The notes under the pieces are model-generated. The model was not told the DNA's origin and did no database searches. It saw only the letters and a list, made by a program, of their open reading frames with translations. 64,000 bases of DNA from Kitasatospora atroaurantiaca (GTDB lineage Bacteria > Actinomycetota > Actinomycetes > Streptomycetales > Streptomycetaceae). Where the stretch lies: the NCBI RefSeq assembly GCF_007828955.1, contig NZ_VIVR01000001.1:3782001-3846000 (forward strand). Direction: 5' to 3'. Below, piece after piece: positions 1 to 8,489 of the stretch (position 1 is its first letter; every line of letters begins with the position of its first letter). The translations under genes were made by a program, and so were the position numbers.

Positions 1-1612
1 GGAACGGGTCGGCGTCGGGCTTGAGCAGCTGGCCCGGCGCGGGGACGGCCTTGTCCACCAGGTAGGACGTCACCATGGCGTTCAGCACCTTGCTGCTGCC
101 GATCGCACAGTGCTGGATCATGTCGACGCTCACCAGCACCGAATTGCCCAGCTCACGCTGCATGTTCTCGGCGAACCTGTACTGCGTGGCCGGGTCGAAG
201 GTGTTGCCGATCACCATGACGGTGTTCGCGGTCTTCTTGTTCCACGGCCCCGAGTACCGCTCCGACCAGCGCGCGGGCGCCGGCCAGGTCGCGCACGCCG
301 GTGCGTCGAAGGCCTGGTACCGGCCGAAGGTCGGCGCCTCCAGCTCCCACGCCCGGGCGATGTGCGAGAACACCTCCGGGTTCGACGGGTACGGCTTGTC
401 CTGGCAGTTGACGCCGTAGTACGAGTCGTCGGAGGTGTACGGGGTGTCCGCGGGAGCCTCGCGCATCGCCGCCGGGGCGGTCCGGGCAAGGATGCTCGCG
501 TCGTCCACGTCCGCCGCGCCGACCGTCGGCGCCGCCGTCAGAGGGCGGGCGCCCTCCTGCTGGATCGCCGTGTCCAGCGCCTGCAGGGACTTGGCCAGCG
601 GTGCCAGGCGGCTCTGCGAGTACAGCGCGCTGGCAACCTGGCTGGTGAAGCTGCTCAGCGTGACCGTCGAGCCGTTCGGCAGGGTGACCGGGCTGGTGCG
701 CAGGTGGTCGCGGATCGCGTCGAACTTCTCGCGGGTGTCCCCGTCGGCGAAGGCGCAACGCGGCACCCCGGCCGTCTTGCAGCGCTTCAGGTACTCGTCC
801 AGCGCCAGCTCGAACCCGCCTGCCGCGCGCTGCCGGTCGTACTCCAGGCCGTTGTGCAGCCGCAGCTGCGGGTCGACGTTGCCGTCGATGATGATCGCGC
901 GGACCTTGTCCGGGTACATGTTGGCGTAGGTCGAGCCGATGAGCGTGCCGTAGGAGAACCCGGCGAACGTGAGCTGGGAGTCGCCGACGGCCTGCCGCAT
1001 CCGGTCCAGGTCGCGCACCACGTTGATGGTCGACATGTGGTTGATCAGGTCGCCCGCGTTGTGGCCGCAGGCGGCGGTGTAGTCCTTGGTGGCGGCCAGC
1101 GTGTCGTTCACCTCGGTCGAGGTGACGGGGACACCGGTCATCCGGTTGAAGACCGCGTCCGCGTCCTCGTTCGTCTTGAAGCAGCGCAGCGGGTTGCTGC
1201 GGGCGACGCCACGGGGGTCGAACCCGACCAGATCGAAGTGGTCCTGCACGCTCTTCTCGAACCGCGTCGTGGTCGCCCAAAGGTACCCGCTGCCGCCCGG
1301 GCCACCCGGGTTGAGGAACAGCGAACCGATGCGCTCGGCCGGGTTGTTGGCCCGCCGCCGCAGCATGGCGATGCCGACCTTCTCACCGGACGGCTTCGCG
1401 TAGTCAAGCGGCACCGGGTAGACAGCGCAGTCGTAGATCTTCGGGTCCGGCTTGGACGGGTCCGGGTTGCACGGCGTCCAGACGACCGGCGCAACCGCCG
1501 CCTCTGCCCCTACCGCCACCGACGGCGCCGCCGCCGAGGCCGTCACGGCCACGCCGGGAACGAGAACTAACGCACTGGCCGCCGCCAGGGCCACAGTCCG
1601 TATGCGAGACAA
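1..1612 (-). CDS. Secreted tripeptidyl aminopeptidase, alpha/beta-hydrolase (C-terminus off window)
   Basis: This is an exported serine peptidase of the Streptomyces tripeptidyl-aminopeptidase family, which removes N-terminal tripeptides outside the cell. The TTG start at 1612 is preceded by a perfect AGGAGG (1617-1622), and the product opens with an Arg-containing, Ala/Val-rich signal peptide ending near ASA-AAP. An oxyanion-type NPGGPGGSG stretch is followed by the nucleophile elbow GFSYG with Ser220, and the catalytic His is probably His501 in QHCAIG. The frame stays open to base 1, so about 537 codons are visible and the last few are missing. The gene is read toward the left edge, away from the island. 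The family call is firm; the substrate is inferred from the family. Confidence 0.9.
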   Translation of the reverse strand, partial: MSRIRTVALAAASALVLVPGVAVTASAAAPSVAVGAEAAVAPVVWTPCNPDPSKPDPKIYDCAVYPVPLDYAKPSGEKVGIAMLRRRANNPAERIGSLFLNPGGPGGSGYLWATTTRFEKSVQDHFDLVGFDPRGVARSNPLRCFKTNEDADAVFNRMTGVPVTSTEVNDTLAATKDYTAACGHNAGDLINHMSTINVVRDLDRMRQAVGDSQLTFAGFSYGTLIGSTYANMYPDKVRAIIIDGNVDPQLRLHNGLEYDRQRAAGGFELALDEYLKRCKTAGVPRCAFADGDTREKFDAIRDHLRTSPVTLPNGSTVTLSSFTSQVASALYSQSRLAPLAKSLQALDTAIQQEGARPLTAAPTVGAADVDDASILARTAPAAMREAPADTPYTSDDSYYGVNCQDKPYPSNPEVFSHIARAWELEAPTFGRYQAFDAPACATWPAPARWSERYSGPWNKKTANTVMVIGNTFDPATQYRFAENMQRELGNSVLVSVDMIQHCAIGSSKVLNAMVTSYLVDKAVPAPGQLLKPDADPF

Positions 1613-1628
1613 GGAACCTCCTAGGGAT

Positions 1629-1681
1629 CTCCAAATCCGGCGGCCAGCATGTCAGTTCGACAGCACGGGAGAAAGACCCCA
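1629..1681. repeat. 53-bp leader repeat, copy 1
   Basis: This segment, just upstream of the aminopeptidase ribosome-binding site, recurs at 3378-3430 with 6 mismatches in 53. On the minus strand it is the 5' leader of the aminopeptidase gene, so it probably holds promoter or leader function. Confidence 0.8.
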
Positions 1682-1832
1682 GACCGAATGTTCGTTCTCT
1701 CATCAGGATCGGCGAGCGAGACCCGGGCCGCAGACCTCGGGACGGGCCGCCGACCGACCCCGAGGGGCAGGTTTTGCCCACCATCGGGCACGAATCTGGC
1801 ACGACAGCCCAAAATTGGTCCAGACAACAAAC

Positions 1833-1859
1833 AAGCCCCAGGCCGTTGACCTGGGGCTT
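1833..1859 (-). terminator. Rho-independent-type hairpin next to att copy A
   Basis: The arms AAGCCCCAGG and CCTGGGGCTT enclose a 7-nt loop. The same hairpin sequence lies just past the 3' end of the intact tRNA-Gly at 12768-12794, so this is the tRNA's terminator, kept beside the tRNA remnant. Confidence 0.8.
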
Positions 1860-1864
1860 CACCG

Positions 1865-1908
1865 TGGAGCGGGCGACGAGAATCGAACTCGCGCTACAAG
1901 CTTGGGAA
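1865..1908 (-). repeat. tRNA-Gly 3'-half remnant, att copy A (left junction)
   Basis: These 44 bp match the 3' half of the tRNA-Gly(CCC) at 12800-12843, from the CCA end to the anticodon loop, with one mismatch. The tRNA 5' half is absent. The sequence then continues TCTTTGGGC, as it does after copy B but not after the intact tRNA. This is the pattern left when a tyrosine-integrase element enters a tRNA gene, and the stretch to the right is element DNA. Confidence 0.85.
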
Positions 1909-2130
1909 TCTTTGGGCACCCGAGCCCGAAAGAGCCTCCGGCCTGCGACGATACCCAATCCGCGAGCACTGGAGACGATCATTCTCGACCGCTCGCGACC
2001 GTTGTTGACCGCCCGTTCTGGCATGGATCTGGCACGGGGCGGCCCGACGCCCGGGACACGCGGCTTCGGCGAAGAGGTGGCCGGCCTGCACGGACTCCGA
2101 CTGTGTCGGCATTCCTGGCACGGAGAGACA

Positions 2131-2162
2131 CTGCCCGCATCCCTGTACGGGGATGCGGGCAG
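2131..2162 (-). terminator. Hairpin terminator after the decayed repeat-protein gene
   Basis: The 13-bp arms CTGCCCGCATCCC and GGGATGCGGGCAG surround a short loop, 22 nt past the stop codon at 2184. It probably ended transcription of the minus-strand gene when that was functional. Confidence 0.75.
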
Positions 2163-2183
2163 CCGTGACCGATGTGCCCGGTC

Positions 2184-3400
2184 TCAGTCGTTCTGGTAGA
2201 AGCCGAAAGCGTCGACGACGAGGTCGAGGCTGCCGGAGCCCGAGTTCCAGAAGTCCACGATGCCGTCTGGGCCAGGAGTCGCCTGGACCAGATTCGGCAC
2301 GGTGTGACCAGGGAGCCAGTTCAGCGTGGAGACCAGCGGCCGATCCGGCCACTCTGCGCTCCCGTCGTTGTACTGCGCCAGGGAGTTCGGGTCCGGCGAG
2401 ACGGTGAGGTAACCCGCGCCCTTGGTGTTCGTGACCGTAGTGTTCAGCACGAACCCGGTGATGTCGGGGCTCCGGTTACCCAGGGGCATGTAGATGTAGT
2501 CCCCGTTGGGCAGTGGCCCGGAGCTCCACTTCGTCGAGTCGCGGGTGTCGAGCAGACGCTTCGGAAGGATCGGTAGGTACGCACTCTTACTGGCTTCGCT
2601 GTAGTAGCCGACGACGTCCACAACCACATCAGTAGGGAGGGGGCTGCCGTTGAAAATGCTGACCTTCCCGTCCGAACCAACTGGCACGATCACCGAGTTG
2701 GCGATGGTCTGGCCCGGCCCGAAGTTCACATTGGACGCGAGCGGCGGCTGCTGGCCGTCCGGGTAAGCGGTGAGGTAACCCGCCTCGTGCGAGCCGGTGA
2801 CCGTAACGTTGAGTGCCACAGCGGTGATCCCGGAGCTCAGCAGACCACTGTTGCCTGCGATCTGGACGGGGAAGGACCCGTGGCCGGCCAGCTGCCCCCG
2901 CGCCACCCCGGTGCCGTTCCGAGTGTCTGCGAGCCTGGTGGGCGCAACGGCCGTGTAGCCGCTGGCTGCCGACTGCGTGAAGTACCCGGTGTACCGCAAG
3001 GGCCGTTGGCACTCACCGCCTTCCCATCAACTGCGTGTCCCATGTGGTGATGGTGACTGCGTTGTTCTTCCCTCGTGTGGGGAGTGCCGGGTGGGGATGA
3101 AGGCTTCCAGGCACGGTAGACATAGGCGTCACCGTCAACAGTCAGCTCCTCCACGGTCGCAGGCGCCGGCGAACCAGGGGCAGAACGCCAGACATCGTCG
3201 CGCTAGGGACCGTCGTCGAAGCGCGGGGCCGGGACGGTCTGGTGGGCCGAACAGTTCTGGGTGAAGAGGTCTTGGAAGCCGTCGGCCCTCCGCTGCCATC
3301 GGGCGCGGAGTTCGCAGGTGCACCGTCCGGGTAGATGGTGACATAGCTGCTGGCTGATGCGTTGGTGGCGGTGACCGCTCCAAATTCAGTGGTCAGCATG
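2184..3400 (-). pseudogene. Decayed secreted 'LDTR...GYY' repeat protein
   Basis: An open frame of 271 codons (2184-2999) encodes two full C-terminal repeats of the kind found in the proteins at 3610 and 8490: PTRLADTR to VGYYSE, then PKRLLDTR to FGFYQND. It begins with the tail of a preceding repeat (TGYFTQS), so the upstream part of the gene is missing from this frame. About 300 bp further upstream another frame still reads AVTATNASASSYVTIYPDG, a recognisable piece of a further repeat. No signal peptide or beta-helix domain remains. I infer that frameshifts and deletion have killed the gene, and the coordinates beyond 2999 are approximate. Confidence 0.75.
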
Positions 3401-3430
3401 TCAGTTCGGCAGCACGCGAGAAAGACCCCA
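3378..3430. repeat. 53-bp leader repeat, copy 2
   Basis: This is the second copy of the sequence at 1629-1681. Here it abuts the degenerate repeat-protein frame on the minus strand, so the decayed gene and the core aminopeptidase gene share a leader. It could be a captured promoter or the scar of recombination. Confidence 0.8.
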
Positions 3431-3609
3431 CAGCAGACGGGCTCCCGCCAATGGCCCGAAAGCATCAGGGCTCACCCCACCACGGAGCCACGGTTGGAGA
3501 TCGGGTACGTTATCGGCCCGGCAGGATTTAGCATCCAGCGGTTCACGTGCAGCGACCGCCCACCCAAAGATCGACTCGCCGTATCCACACTTTGCTGAGG
3601 AAGTCACCC

Positions 3610-6222
3610 GTGCGAATATCCGGTATCGCGCGTGCCGCCGCGCTGCCCCTGCTCCTCGGGACCACGATCCCGGCCCTCACGGCAACCAACGCCGTCGCTG
3701 ATACGACGCCGCTCACCACCACACGCTATGTTGCCACGGGCAACGCGAGCTGCTCGGACTCCGGCACCGGCACCGTACGGCAACCCTTCTGCACCATCAC
3801 GGCGGCGTCCGCCGCGGCGCGACCGGGCGACACGGTGATGGTCGAGCAAGGCAACTACCCGGAGAGCGCCACGATCTCCGCGATCGGTACCGCGACCGCG
3901 CCGATCACCTTCGTCGCCGTCGGAAGTCATGTGTTCATCGGTGCTGCCGGCGCCGGGATCACCGGCAATGCGATCACCGTCTCGCATGCCCAGCACGTGG
4001 TGCTCCGCGGGCTCACCGCCGTTGCGAGCACCGCACTGGCCATCCAGGTCGGCGATTCCTCGGACATCACCATCGACGGCGGAGCCACCGACGGATCGAT
4101 CGAGATCGACGGCACCTCGAGCGGCGTGACGATCAGTCGTGAGTCGGTCATCGCCCACGCCAACAGTGCGGCGGTCCAGGTGGACGCGGGGGCGGTGCGG
4201 ACCGTCGTCACCGCGGACAACGTGATGTCCTGGTTCGGACACCGCCCGGGGGTACAGGTCACGGACGCGCCCGGGACGGAGATCATCAGCAACACCGTGA
4301 TCACCGCCTGCAACGGCGGCATCGAGCTGGACGGAACGTCCTCCGGCTCGACCGTCGAGAACAACATCATCGACACCTCGTTCGGCCCCTCCCCGGGCGC
4401 CTGCAAAACGCCTGCCAACGCCACAGCGATCACGGTCGCGTCCGGTTCGACCTCCGGCACGGTCACCGACTACAACCTCTTCAACCCGGTCAGCGCGGGC
4501 GCCTTCTACTCCTGGGCGGGTACGGACTACGCGACCCCTGGCGCGTTCGCCGCCGCTACCGGCCAGGGCACCCACGACATCGCCGCCGACCCCAAGTTGA
4601 CGGGGAACGGGACCGGATATACGCAGTGGTACGCCCCCGCGGACACCTCGCCGGCCATCGATTCCGCCAATGCGAACGCGCCTGGCGAACTGTCCACCGA
4701 CTTCCATGGCAACCCGCGCATGGACGACCCGAACGTCACCAACACGGGTACCGGGGCGGGCTACCACGACCGGGGCGCGGTCGAGTTGCAAGGCCCGGCG
4801 GCCCTGCTCGTGACGCCCGATGTGATAGCGGCACCCGAAACCGGTCCACTGGATGCCGCCATCACGGTGCGCTCGTACGCGAACCCGAGCACCACGTCTC
4901 CCTGGACGGCCAATGAGCCGCCCCGCGAGAACGTGCAGTACCAGTTCTCCGACGAGCCGCTTCCGTCGATAGGCATCGGCCTGACCGCGGGCACAGTCAT
5001 TCCGCACACCTTCGGCCGGGCGGGCGAGTTCCACGTGGGCCTCGAATACGGCGGTAACGACATCCGTGGCGGTCTCTGGGGACGTACGAGCACCCCGATC
5101 GTCGTCGGTGCCAACTACACCCCGATCACGCCCACCCGCCTGCTCGACACCCGCAGTGCGATCGGCATCCCGACCACCACCCCGGTCCCCGCGGGCGGCG
5201 ACGTCGTCCTGCCGATCACGGCCACGGGCAGCGTCCCCGCCGACGCCCTCACCGCTGTGGTCGCCAATGTCACCGTCACCCAGCCCACCAGCGCCGGCTA
5301 CCTGACCGCATACCCGGACGGCCAGGACCTCCCCCTGGCCTCCAACCTCAACTTCACGCCCGGCCGGACCGTCGCCAACCTGGTGACGGTTCCGGTGACC
5401 AACGGCAAGCTCCGCCTGCACAACGGCAGTAGCGGTACCGTCCACATGGTCCTGGACCTGCAGGGCTTCTACAGCGAGCAGGGCTACGGCTTCAAGGACC
5501 TCAACCCGGTGCGTGTGCTGGACACCCGTAGCAGCCAGCCCGTCGCCCCTCGCGGCACGTACCAGCTGTCGCTCGGCTCCCGGGTCCCCAGCGGCACGAC
5601 CGCCGTCGTGCTGAACGTGACGGCCACGGCGCCCACAGCCGACGGCTTCATCACCGCCTATCCCTACGGCAACACGAGGCCCAACGCGTCCTCGCTCAAC
5701 TTCATCCACGGCAGTACGGTGGCCAACCTGGTCACCGTCCCGGTGGTCGACGGCAAGGTCGAGCTCTACAACGGCAGCGGCGGCAGCGTCCAGCTCATCG
5801 CCGACCTCCAGGGGTACTACGGGACACGGGCATCGGGTGCCATCCAGTCCTTCGTGCCGGACGGCCCATCGCGGGTGTTCGACACGCGGACGGGTCTCGG
5901 CAGCACGTACGGCAAGGCCGGCCCACTCCTGGCCTTTGAAGCCCAGGGCTTCGGCGGGCGCACCCTGGACAGCTGCTCACTGTGCGCCTATGCCTCGGGG
6001 TGGGTCGTCAACGTCACGGCCACCCAACCGAGCCAGCCCGGCTTCCTGACAGTATGGGGATACCCGAGTGCCGATCAGCGGCCGAACGCGTCCAACCTCA
6101 ACTTCGAGGCCGGACAGACCGTCCCGAACCTGGTGGTCGGCAGGGCCGACTATGTCTACAACGGGAGCTCCGGCACCACCCAGGTGGTCGTCGACCAGGA
6201 GGGCTACTTCATCTCCCGGTAA
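3610..6222 (+). CDS. Secreted right-handed beta-helix protein with three C-terminal 'LDTR...GYY' repeats
   Basis: The product is an 870-residue exported protein. The GTG start at 3610 follows GAGGAAG with 6 nt spacing and opens a signal peptide that ends near NAVA-DTT. Residues of about 35-400 have the layout of a parallel beta-helix (a YVATGNASCSDSGTGT start, PFCTI, then many short N/D/G-rich turns), a fold common in polysaccharide lyases and surface adhesins. A beta-rich linker follows. From about residue 503 come three repeats of 110-125 residues, each starting P-x-R-h-x-D-T-R, holding NVT, GYLTAYP and ASNLNF-like motifs, and ending GFY, GYY or GYF. I cannot name an enzyme activity; the role may be cell-surface or matrix binding. 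A relative with the same build is at 8490. Confidence 0.85.
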   Translation: MRISGIARAAALPLLLGTTIPALTATNAVADTTPLTTTRYVATGNASCSDSGTGTVRQPFCTITAASAAARPGDTVMVEQGNYPESATISAIGTATAPITFVAVGSHVFIGAAGAGITGNAITVSHAQHVVLRGLTAVASTALAIQVGDSSDITIDGGATDGSIEIDGTSSGVTISRESVIAHANSAAVQVDAGAVRTVVTADNVMSWFGHRPGVQVTDAPGTEIISNTVITACNGGIELDGTSSGSTVENNIIDTSFGPSPGACKTPANATAITVASGSTSGTVTDYNLFNPVSAGAFYSWAGTDYATPGAFAAATGQGTHDIAADPKLTGNGTGYTQWYAPADTSPAIDSANANAPGELSTDFHGNPRMDDPNVTNTGTGAGYHDRGAVELQGPAALLVTPDVIAAPETGPLDAAITVRSYANPSTTSPWTANEPPRENVQYQFSDEPLPSIGIGLTAGTVIPHTFGRAGEFHVGLEYGGNDIRGGLWGRTSTPIVVGANYTPITPTRLLDTRSAIGIPTTTPVPAGGDVVLPITATGSVPADALTAVVANVTVTQPTSAGYLTAYPDGQDLPLASNLNFTPGRTVANLVTVPVTNGKLRLHNGSSGTVHMVLDLQGFYSEQGYGFKDLNPVRVLDTRSSQPVAPRGTYQLSLGSRVPSGTTAVVLNVTATAPTADGFITAYPYGNTRPNASSLNFIHGSTVANLVTVPVVDGKVELYNGSGGSVQLIADLQGYYGTRASGAIQSFVPDGPSRVFDTRTGLGSTYGKAGPLLAFEAQGFGGRTLDSCSLCAYASGWVVNVTATQPSQPGFLTVWGYPSADQRPNASNLNFEAGQTVPNLVVGRADYVYNGSSGTTQVVVDQEGYFISR

Positions 6223-6320
6223 CACGGAGCCGGGAACGCGCGGCGACGTGCCCGATCCATCTCCGGCACCTGCCGGTGCACAAATGGTGCACGGTCCCGA
6301 TATTGATCCGGACAACAAGC

Positions 6321-6347
6321 AAGCCGCAGGCCTCTGGCCTGCGGCTT
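6321..6347 (-). terminator. Hairpin terminator next to att copy B
   Basis: The arms AAGCCGCAGGCC and GGCCTGCGGCTT are separated by 3 nt. It occupies the same place as the tRNA terminator at copies A and C but differs in sequence. It can also end transcription from the gene finishing at 6222. Confidence 0.8.
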
Positions 6348-6352
6348 TGCGT

Positions 6353-6396
6353 TGGAGCGGGCGACGAGAATCGAACTCACGCTATAAGCTTGGGAA
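6353..6396 (-). repeat. tRNA-Gly 3'-half remnant, att copy B (internal junction)
   Basis: This is a second 44-bp partial copy of the tRNA-Gly(CCC) 3' half with one mismatch to the intact gene, followed by the same TCTTTGGGC as copy A. The next 45 bp also resemble copy A's flank (CCTGCGGCGATACC against CCTGCGACGATACC). It divides the island into two tandem segments of about 4.5 and 6.4 kb. Confidence 0.85.
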
Positions 6397-6555
6397 TCTT
6401 TGGGCCTTCAGGCTGGAAACTGCCCCTGACCTGCGGCGATACCTGCCCCGGCGGCCCGTCGGGCGGTCCGTTCTGACCGCTCCCGGCTCGCGGGGCCCGG
6501 CCGAATCGAACTCGGGCTGTACTTCACCGGCTACGACCCGCAGGCAGCCGCACAG

Positions 6556-7056
6556 TTGGGCCTGGAGATCAAGACGAACTCCTCGGGCCTTCAGTACACG
6601 GTGAAGCGGAACGCCTCGCCTGCGGATGACGCTGCCGCGCAGAAGAAGGCTGCGATCCGGCAAGGCAAGACGACCGCCGGCCAGGTCACGCCGAACGGCA
6701 CTTCCGTGTACAACAACTACTACTCCCCGACCTGCGGGAACGCGTGGCTCCGGGTCACCGAGGGCAACCACCTTGACTTGACCGTCGACAGCGGGTTCGA
6801 GCTCAATTCGGGCAGCGCCGCCTGGAGTTACAGGTGGGCTGTCATTCTCGTCGACCAGGGAGGTAGCAGCCGAATCCAGTGGGGGCCTAATGGTCTCGCG
6901 GACCAGCAGAACTGGACCGGCCACCGTTACGCGCCCAACCTGACGGCGGGATGGGGGTACGCGCACATCGACTCGCCCTTCTCGTACGCGGTCCTGGATG
7001 ACGCTTCAACGTGCAACGCCTACCCTGTTCAGGTGAGTTACCACATCTGGAGCTAG
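6556..7056 (+). pseudogene. 5'-truncated hypothetical (formerly secreted?) protein
   Basis: The first usable start is TTG at 6556, but the frame is open back to 6430 inside the att-B flank and already reads protein-like there (IELGLYFTGYDPQAAAQLGL). The visible 166 residues hold a Lys/Ala-rich stretch and then a beta-rich, Trp- and Asn-rich region with two Cys, ending VSYHIWS. No signal peptide or ribosome-binding site is present. I infer that recombination at att copy B removed the 5' end. I do not recognise the family. Confidence 0.6.
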
Positions 7057-7123
7057 GCAGGTTCGAGCGGCGTGGTCGCCCGGGGGATCGGTGGCCACGC
7101 CGCAGACTCGGAAGGTGGATCGC

Positions 7124-7657
7124 ATGATTCGGGACTCGACACCTCGGGGAATGAAGATCCCCACACCGGACGCGCTCGCGGCGGAGTTCGAGCAGCCCAT
7201 CGCAGTCGTCCAGGAGGTGCCGGCCGGATGGCGGTGCTCGTTCGGACAGCAGAGGCTCGACGGCTTCCTGTGTCACGTCGACGCCAACTACTGGCTGGAC
7301 CGGCAGCTAGTAGCAGTGATCCAGTCCTCTCGGCCCGTCCCCGACAGCTTCGGAGTCAAGAGCGAGGCCACTCTCAGCGGCCAACTGAATACGTTCCTCG
7401 CCAACTCCGGCCGTTCGGAACGGGTCACCGCCCCGAGCAGCACTTCCGAGCCGGAGTGGATCGCCGTCTCGCTGGACGGCGACGCAAGGGACGCAGAGCG
7501 CCTGTCCTTCGGCGAATGCACCAGCGCAAGGATCACCACCGACACGACTTCGATCATTGTCACGGCTCCGGACGAGGTCTGGCAGACCGTGTCAGACCTG
7601 GCGTACTTCCGGCCTGGACAGAATTGGCCGCCTATGCACTGGCTCCGGCCTCACTGA
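7124..7657 (+). CDS. Hypothetical protein of the tRNA-Gly island
   Basis: The product is 177 residues from the ATG at 7124, which has GGAAGG about 8 nt upstream. An in-frame ATG at 7091 is possible but has no ribosome-binding site. Base composition is typical of coding sequence for this genome, though slightly less G/C-biased than core genes. The sequence has no signal peptide, membrane segment or motif that I recognise, and contains Cys residues in RCSFG, FLCHV and FGECT. It lies 67 bp past the truncated gene and ends 13 bp before the aminotransferase fragment on the other strand. I assign no function. Confidence 0.55.
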   Translation: MIRDSTPRGMKIPTPDALAAEFEQPIAVVQEVPAGWRCSFGQQRLDGFLCHVDANYWLDRQLVAVIQSSRPVPDSFGVKSEATLSGQLNTFLANSGRSERVTAPSSTSEPEWIAVSLDGDARDAERLSFGECTSARITTDTTSIIVTAPDEVWQTVSDLAYFRPGQNWPPMHWLRPH

Positions 7658-7669
7658 TCACCGGCCACG

Positions 7670-8100
7670 CGGCACTTGATCGTCACGTCAGCACGAACGA
7701 AACCCCCACCACCGTCCGGGGGCCACAGGGTGAGCGGGACGCGGGTGGCACCGGCCATTGCGATGCAGGCGGCGTAGGAGTCGTAGAACGGCTCGAAGGC
7801 GATCACCTCGTCGCCAGGCTCCAGCAGTGCCAGAAGGGCGGCGGCGATCGCCTCGGTCGCGCCGACGGTGACCAGCACCTCAGTGTCGGGGTCGTACGTG
7901 AGGTCGTAGAAGCGCTGCTGGTGCTCGGCAATCACCTGCCGCAGCTCGGGGACGCCGGGGCCGGGCGGGTACTGGTTGCCTTGCCCCTCCCGCAGCGCTC
8001 GCACCGCCCCCTCGCGGATCTCCTCGGGCCCGTCGGTGTCAGGGAAGCCCTGGCCGAGGTTGATCGAGCCGGTGGCTGTGGCAAGGGCCGACATCTCCGC
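7670..8100 (-). pseudogene. Fragment of a PLP-dependent aminotransferase
   Basis: The minus strand encodes about 125 residues that closely match residues 21-145 of the intact aminotransferase at 37307-38467, including GQGFPDTDG, NQYPPGPG and VGATEAIAAALLALLEPG. The match starts abruptly at AEMSALATATG and fades after RVPLTL, so both the N-terminus and the whole PLP-lysine half are missing. DNA differs at many third positions from the 37-kb gene, so it is an old paralogue or a copy from a relative, not a recent duplication. It cannot encode an active enzyme. Confidence 0.85.
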
Positions 8101-8315
8101 GAGAGGACGGGGAACCGCGCTGACTGCCCGGGCCGACCCGCCAGCAGTCACTGCTTGCGATCGTCCGGGTTCGGTCGATAGGCCACCCGATGCTTGCAGT
8201 CCAGGTCGATACCAATCAATCTCCGCAGGAACTCGCTGCCGCCAGCAGCTCATGGCCAGGTACGGCATCGGCCCGTACCCAGGGGTATGCGCGCGGCACG
8301 CTAGACGCACTGACA

Positions 8316-8350
8316 CTGTGCCGTCCCACCACCTTGGTGGGGCGGTACAG
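8316..8350. terminator. Imperfect hairpin upstream of the second beta-helix gene
   Basis: The arms CTGTGCCGTCCCACC and GGTGGGGCGGTACAG surround a 5-nt loop with two mismatches. It resembles the terminator at 11368-11400 and lies in about 390 bp without an intact gene (8101-8489), which otherwise holds only the promoter region of the gene at 8490. Confidence 0.5.
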
Positions 8351-8489
8351 GCGTTCACGAGTTCCATTCAGCCACTGGCGTCACATCCAGCCGCTGGTGG
8401 ATACTGCGTGGTCGCGCCGTCCGGATGCCCAAGCACTCATCGTGCGGCCCGCGGCGCCGATAATTCGACCAATGGGGGAACCAAGCTCC

